Assembly: GCA_905147135.1 (NCBI GenBank)
Contig: LR990059.1
Span: 11,121,001 to 11,185,000, forward strand
DNA: 64,000 bases
Source: Blastobasis lacticolella
Lineage: Eukaryota; Arthropoda; Insecta; Lepidoptera; Blastobasidae
Reading direction: 5' to 3'
Below the pieces are notes generated by a model. The model was not told where the DNA came from. It did not search any database and saw only the letters and a list, made by a program, of their open reading frames with translations. Shown piece after piece: positions 60,096 through 64,000 of the stretch (positions within the stretch are counted from its first letter, which is position 1; each line of letters begins with the position of its first letter). Position numbers and translations under genes: made by a program.

Positions 60096-61060
60096 GCAAC
60101 AAGAGGAACGACTTCGTTTGTATCCAATTACAAAGTGATCCAAGGAGAGTGCCTCTTAACACAGCACCGATTGCTTGTCATGCCGGGTAAGTAACTAGTT
60201 GATGGCCTACTGCAAAACCTTACGAGTCGTCTATTAAATCCACAAGTCATTAAGTGGTGGACTTTAAAAAGCAAGAGCCTGGAGTTCATGGAGGCAGCCG
60301 AGTGCCTCTATTAGAGCGCAAAGGCTGAAACCACTAATAATCTCTAGCGCTATTTGCACAAGTCCACTCAAATTCAAACGAACACTATATCGAAAGGCGG
60401 CAAAAGAATTGACAAAGGCACGGGGTGCTCGTGGGGTGCAGAACATTGGCACATCCAGCTCCGGTCCTATGATACGCTAGCTGTTTGTACTAGGAGGTCG
60501 ACAACTTATAAGCTATACAAAGTTCTCGAACGTGCTAAAGACCACAGAGTTTGCCAGAAATGCTCCTTGTTAGAATGCCAATACGCGTTCAGGCCGGTCT
60601 ATGGCAAAAATAATTCAATAATTGCCCTGAAACTCCTCCGGGACGCCTACTGTAGGAGAAATCCACCTCTGCATTTTTTATGTATGGCTAACTGCAGCGC
60701 GGGTCTTGAAACCATTCATACAGGGAACGAAGCTGTCAATAGAACAGATGAAATGAAGTTTATCGGATCTATGTTCCACGAGTCTGGTGTCATCGGCTCC
60801 GATGTAAAGTTCCGTATCTCTGAAGCTTACGCAAAATCTCCTGTGACGCTAAAATCCGGATCAAGCTCCCTTGAGCTTAATACAAAAACATTATATTAGG
60901 CCTGTGATTAGGCCACTATGGCTGCCACGCTGACGTAGCACTTCCGTGAACACCACGCCAACGAAATGAAAATGTTGCGAGAGCTTACGACGAAGACCGC
61001 AAGGGCTGCGAGTAGGCTGAAAAAGTGGGAAATTGAACCCTGGCAGAAGCTGGGATAATC
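60096..61060 (+). mobile_element. LINE (RTE-like) fragments
   Basis: 60120-60185 reads SNYKVIQGECLLTQHRLLVM, an endonuclease end motif (..V.PGE...TQH.LLV). 60510-60660 reads YKVLERAKDHRV, LLECQYAFRPVYGKNNSIIA, LKLLRDAYCR (RT finger/palm debris). 60740-60890 reads DEMKFIGSMFHESGVIGSDV, a thumb motif (..YLGS...DG....D). The order is that of one element with internal deletions. Confidence 0.7.
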
Positions 61061-61214
61061 CGCTAGACTATGATGATGGTTTATGGCTGCATTATCGAAC
61101 TCAAAAGCTCTGATGGTAACCGAGGTATACCGCCTCCTACCGAGTCTCGCCACCACTGCGAGGTTACAGATTTTTATCCAACTCCTTGCATATTAAAGTT
61201 AAGGTTGTTAGAAT

Positions 61215-61530
61215 ATATATACTCGTAAGCGAGAGTTACCGGGTCCGAATCTCACTGCGGCCATGTACTGGCTCTGATCTGAGTTATGTACATTAATTGA
61301 ATGGTAACCGATGCTCTTACGATGAGGGAAAATATCGTGATAAAACCTGCAAATTCAGGAGGCTGAATATGTAACCATGATCCAATCTGGTCAGGTTTCT
61401 CTGGTAGACTGGTAGCAGGATCATGTAGGTCAGATGGCAATCGCTCCACTGTAATTATCTGATCTGCCAAATCCTGGATCATGGTCAAGGCGGATCTCAA
61501 GTGTACATTAACACCAAGATAGTTCGTATT
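61215..61530 (+). mobile_element. tRNA-derived SINE, 5' damaged
   Basis: B-box side GAGTTACCGGGTCCGAATCTC (61230 on), then TTACGATGAGGGAAAATATCG, CAATCTGGTCAGGTTTCTCTGG and GGTCAAGGCGGATC with the end ACATTAACACCAAGATAG. The start of the tRNA-like head is missing. Confidence 0.8.
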
Positions 61531-62052
61531 AAAGTATTTTTGTTTGTTATTTTTATCAGCTAAGTTTATCAAAGTTATAAAAATCATTGTAAACTTTAGC
61601 TTTACAATACATTCCATTTTGATTTGCTTTCACGCTTTTTGTTTTTGAATTCAGTCACTGAATTTAGGAATGTGTAATAAGTGCAATATTAAGAGAGAGT
61701 AAGCAGATATTTTATAATTTTCCAAAAAATTCATGTGATGTTTAGTACCTACAGTTTTTACCGCACCCGGTGAGAGATATTGGCGAAAAAAATAACCTAC
61801 GTAAGTACTAGATACAGTATTTATCTAGTCAAGTGCAAGATTATTCGAGACAAATTGTCAGTCTTACTGCGTGTTAAATATTCTTTTTATCTCTCCTCGA
61901 TTTACCCGCGAGTGCAAATTAATGGCCGTACGGGCCCGTGCATAATGTTCTGTACTATCGGCAGCCACCGTACCAGTTAAATGGACGCGCTGGCTGCTAA
62001 AAAACTGCACTGAGCGCGCTAATTAGAGAAATACCTTATAATTATAACATGA

Positions 62053-62280
62053 AATCTATTATTCTATATCAGCCGAAAGACGCCTACTGCTGGGCATAGG
62101 CCCCCCAGACATCTCTACAAACGCGGGTCCTGTGCCTTTCGCAACCAGCTGGTACCTACCTGCGATCTTTACCAGGTCCTCGGTCCACCTCGTGGGAGGC
62201 CTACCCACGCCGCGTCTTTCAGTATGTGGTCGCCACTCGAGAACTTTAGTACCCCATCGGATTCTCCGAGGTCTTAGTTA
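62053..62280 (-). mobile_element. LINE tail fragment
   Basis: ATCAGCCGAAAGACGCCTACTG, CATCTCTACAAACGCGGGTCC and CCTCGTGGGAGGCCTACCCA are, on the minus strand, the common RTE-type tail (GRPPTRWTEDLVKIAG..., EEAYAQLSA-like). Confidence 0.65.
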
Positions 62281-62339
62281 CCAAAGAACGGTCTGAAAGG
62301 GTTTTCTTCCGTTATCATAACACTGTTCACAGGTAGCAA

Positions 62340-62590
62340 TTTTCGTAAACAGACACGCAAACATATGCCCAAATACTCTCTACCCACTGAAATCATTAAA
62401 GTCGTGAGTTACGCTGACTCATACTGAATGAGTTACGCTCATTGAGTATGACCATTTGTAGTTAGTTTTATTATCTCGATATCAAACTAATGGTTTGTGG
62501 CGTTGCGCATCACTAGTCCGCGTGCCAACTGCCGCCTTGTATCAATTGCTCGATAAACTTCAAAATAATGCAGATACTCGCGCAGTGAAG
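62340..62590 (+). promoter_or_regulatory. Upstream region of copy D
   Basis: Shares AAACAGACACGCA, AACTAATGGTTTGTGGCGTTG and the leader TTGCTCGATAAACTTCAAAATAATGCAGATACT-type sequence with B and A in the same order. It also has an imperfect hairpin, CATACTGAATGAG (62420-62432) against CTCATTGAGTATG (62438-62450). Confidence 0.45.
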
Positions 62591-62690
62591 ATGTATCTCA
62601 TGACATTGGTGTTTTTACTATTGAGCGTCGGGATAAACACCATTGATATACGGCGAAATATACAGTGGACTGTGCACAACCAGAATGGCT
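62591..62690 (+). CDS. Beta-mannosidase copy D, first exon only in window
   Basis: Encodes MYLMTLVFLLLSVG, then [19 protein letters not shown], ending at a GTAAGT donor in phase 1, exactly like exon 1 of A, B and C. Exon 2 (VPGGIY... WVA.DTWTYTG) does not occur before 64000, so intron 1 would be over 1.3 kb, longer than in A (1.13 kb), B (0.83 kb) and C (0.40 kb). It is either the start of a fourth gene running off the window or an isolated duplicated exon. Confidence 0.75.
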
Positions 62691-63059
62691 GTAAGTTTGT
62701 TTTATACTATAACAGTTAAGACACTTTGTATTGTAGACAATATTTAGTTGTTGATCAATCGTGAACGTCTACAGGTTTACACTTATGCTTCTATTATTAT
62801 TTTTGCACTTACAAAATTATATTTCATTCGATTTAAATTTTCAATTAACTTTCGATAAAAACAAAATTAGAAAGTATAATAGTAGATAATAGGTAATAAT
62901 AGGTAGCTTTATTTCATTGCGGTGTATGTAAACCAAGTGAACAGCTAGAGCTCTGTAATGCTCTAATAGATACGTTTAGATAAGGCGAAACAAACAAATC
63001 ATGTAATGGCCCTAAATAGAGAGAGTATTAGTCCTTAGTATAGTAATCCTAGAACATTA

Positions 63060-63190
63060 TTAGAATGTTACTTTATTTATTTATTTTATTTATTAGGATG
63101 ACCAACCAGAGTTACAATAGTTAATATACAGTGGGATACAAATTATGTTTATACAAGGTAATCGCACTCCTACTCACAGGTCATCACAGC
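63060..63190 (-). repeat. LINE 3'-end remnant with (AAATA)n tail
   Basis: TTTATTTATTTATTTTATTTATTAGG followed by ATACAGTGGGATACAAATTATG resembles, in antisense, the 3' end seen at 43898 behind the intact ORF1. Only the tail and about 100 bp remain. Confidence 0.45.
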
Positions 63191-63249
63191 ATGCATGAAT
63201 ATGAAACAACAACAACGAAACGACGCTCTTCCTATGTTTACGTTCATCT

Positions 63250-63502
63250 GTAGCCGTATTCACAATGGCTCGGAAATCGGATTCGGATAAGGAATCAACT
63301 AAGGACCCTGCAAAAGTTCTTAGGAAAATGTAGTTTTAGTTAATTTTGATTAAATTTTCATATGTTATAAAGAGTAGAGTTTCCGTGGAATCTATCGGGA
63401 TTCTGAATAACAGTTTTCGAATCGATCGACACGGATTCGCCACTCACGAATTTCATGTCGAATCGTTCGGAAACGGTTTCGAATCATTGTGAATACGGCT
63501 AC
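63250..63502. mobile_element. 253-bp MITE with perfect 18-bp terminal inverted repeats
   Basis: GTAGCCGTATTCACAATG at 63250-63267 and its exact complement at 63485-63502. The match continues imperfectly inward (CTCGGAAATCGGATTCGG against CGAACGATTCGACATG-side words). No ORF. Target duplication is not evident. Confidence 0.8.
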
Positions 63503-64000
63503 TGGTCTAAATGCGTCGATACAAATTGCGCTATTTACTTTTAAATAACAGTGACAAAGACCCGATCGGCATATGTATGCAGGTTTCTAAATAACCTATG
63601 TACCTAAATAAAATAAACGTACTAAAATAAAAATCAATTCGGAGTGGGTGGTGCTCAGAGCAAAACGTCCTTATCGACATACTGGCGAATGATTGGCCAT
63701 ACGAAGAGGTAACGCCGTTAACCTCCTAGGCACACTATTTGGAGTATTTTTATGTATGGTATTGTTTTTTATTTTTGATATATTGTATAAATTTTCTATA
63801 GCCTAGGTAGGTTAAAATTAGGTTAAGTTTATTTTTTGTTGTAGTTCAGGTAAGAGTTACTTGTTTTATCAATAATCCTTTAAGATTATAATAAATGATA
63901 GAGGAGATAAAGTAAAAAAAATATATATCATTCATCAACACTTTTTGATTCCTGTGTTTAAAGAATCGAAGCTCGCTATTCGGGAATCAGAACATATCAA

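Overview
The window is nuclear DNA from an insect, almost certainly a moth or butterfly (Lepidoptera). Evidence: GT-AG multi-exon genes, an AT-rich background full of TAGGTA-type words, CYP3-clan P450 coding sequence, and the usual lepidopteran repeat load (tRNA-derived SINEs with ATG/CAT-repeat tails, RTE-, Jockey-, R1- and R2-like LINE debris, hAT and other MITEs). No species can be named from sequence alone.

Layout, + strand unless stated. 1-5151: last five exons of a cytochrome P450 whose first residues lie before the window. 5152-12381: repeats plus one unrecognised minus-strand gene (about 8598-9860). 12382-24599: beta-mannosidase copy A (12 exons, 889 aa). 26768-42627: copy B (12 exons, 910 aa), whose intron 2 is swollen to 8.1 kb by a Jockey-type LINE into which a second LINE is inserted backwards. 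42628-47341: SINE-like repeats, an intact LINE ORF1 on the minus strand, and an endonuclease fragment. 47342-55785: copy C (12 exons, 913 aa), with a 1.6 kb inverted-repeat element in intron 3. 55786-62590: repeats. 62591-62690: first exon of a fourth copy (D); the rest would lie beyond the window.

The three full copies share exon number, all intron phases but one, and most exon lengths, so they arose by tandem duplication. They are family GH2 beta-mannosidases with signal peptides, expected in lysosome, gut lumen or saliva and cleaving terminal beta-mannose from N-glycan or mannan fragments. A and C keep both catalytic glutamates. B keeps every splice site and an open frame but has lost both: acid/base Glu to Ala and nucleophile Glu to Gly. 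It looks like a pseudoenzyme kept beside two active paralogues. This is the most interesting biology in the window.

Mobile DNA can be read to the base in several places: a hAT MITE with an 8-bp target duplication, a 59-bp truncated SINE just before a P450 splice acceptor (12-bp duplication), a LINE inside a LINE (13-bp duplication), and a foldback insert in the LINE gag region (14-bp duplication). All exon boundaries were inferred by eye from splice consensus, reading phase and comparison among paralogues; no transcript data were available.
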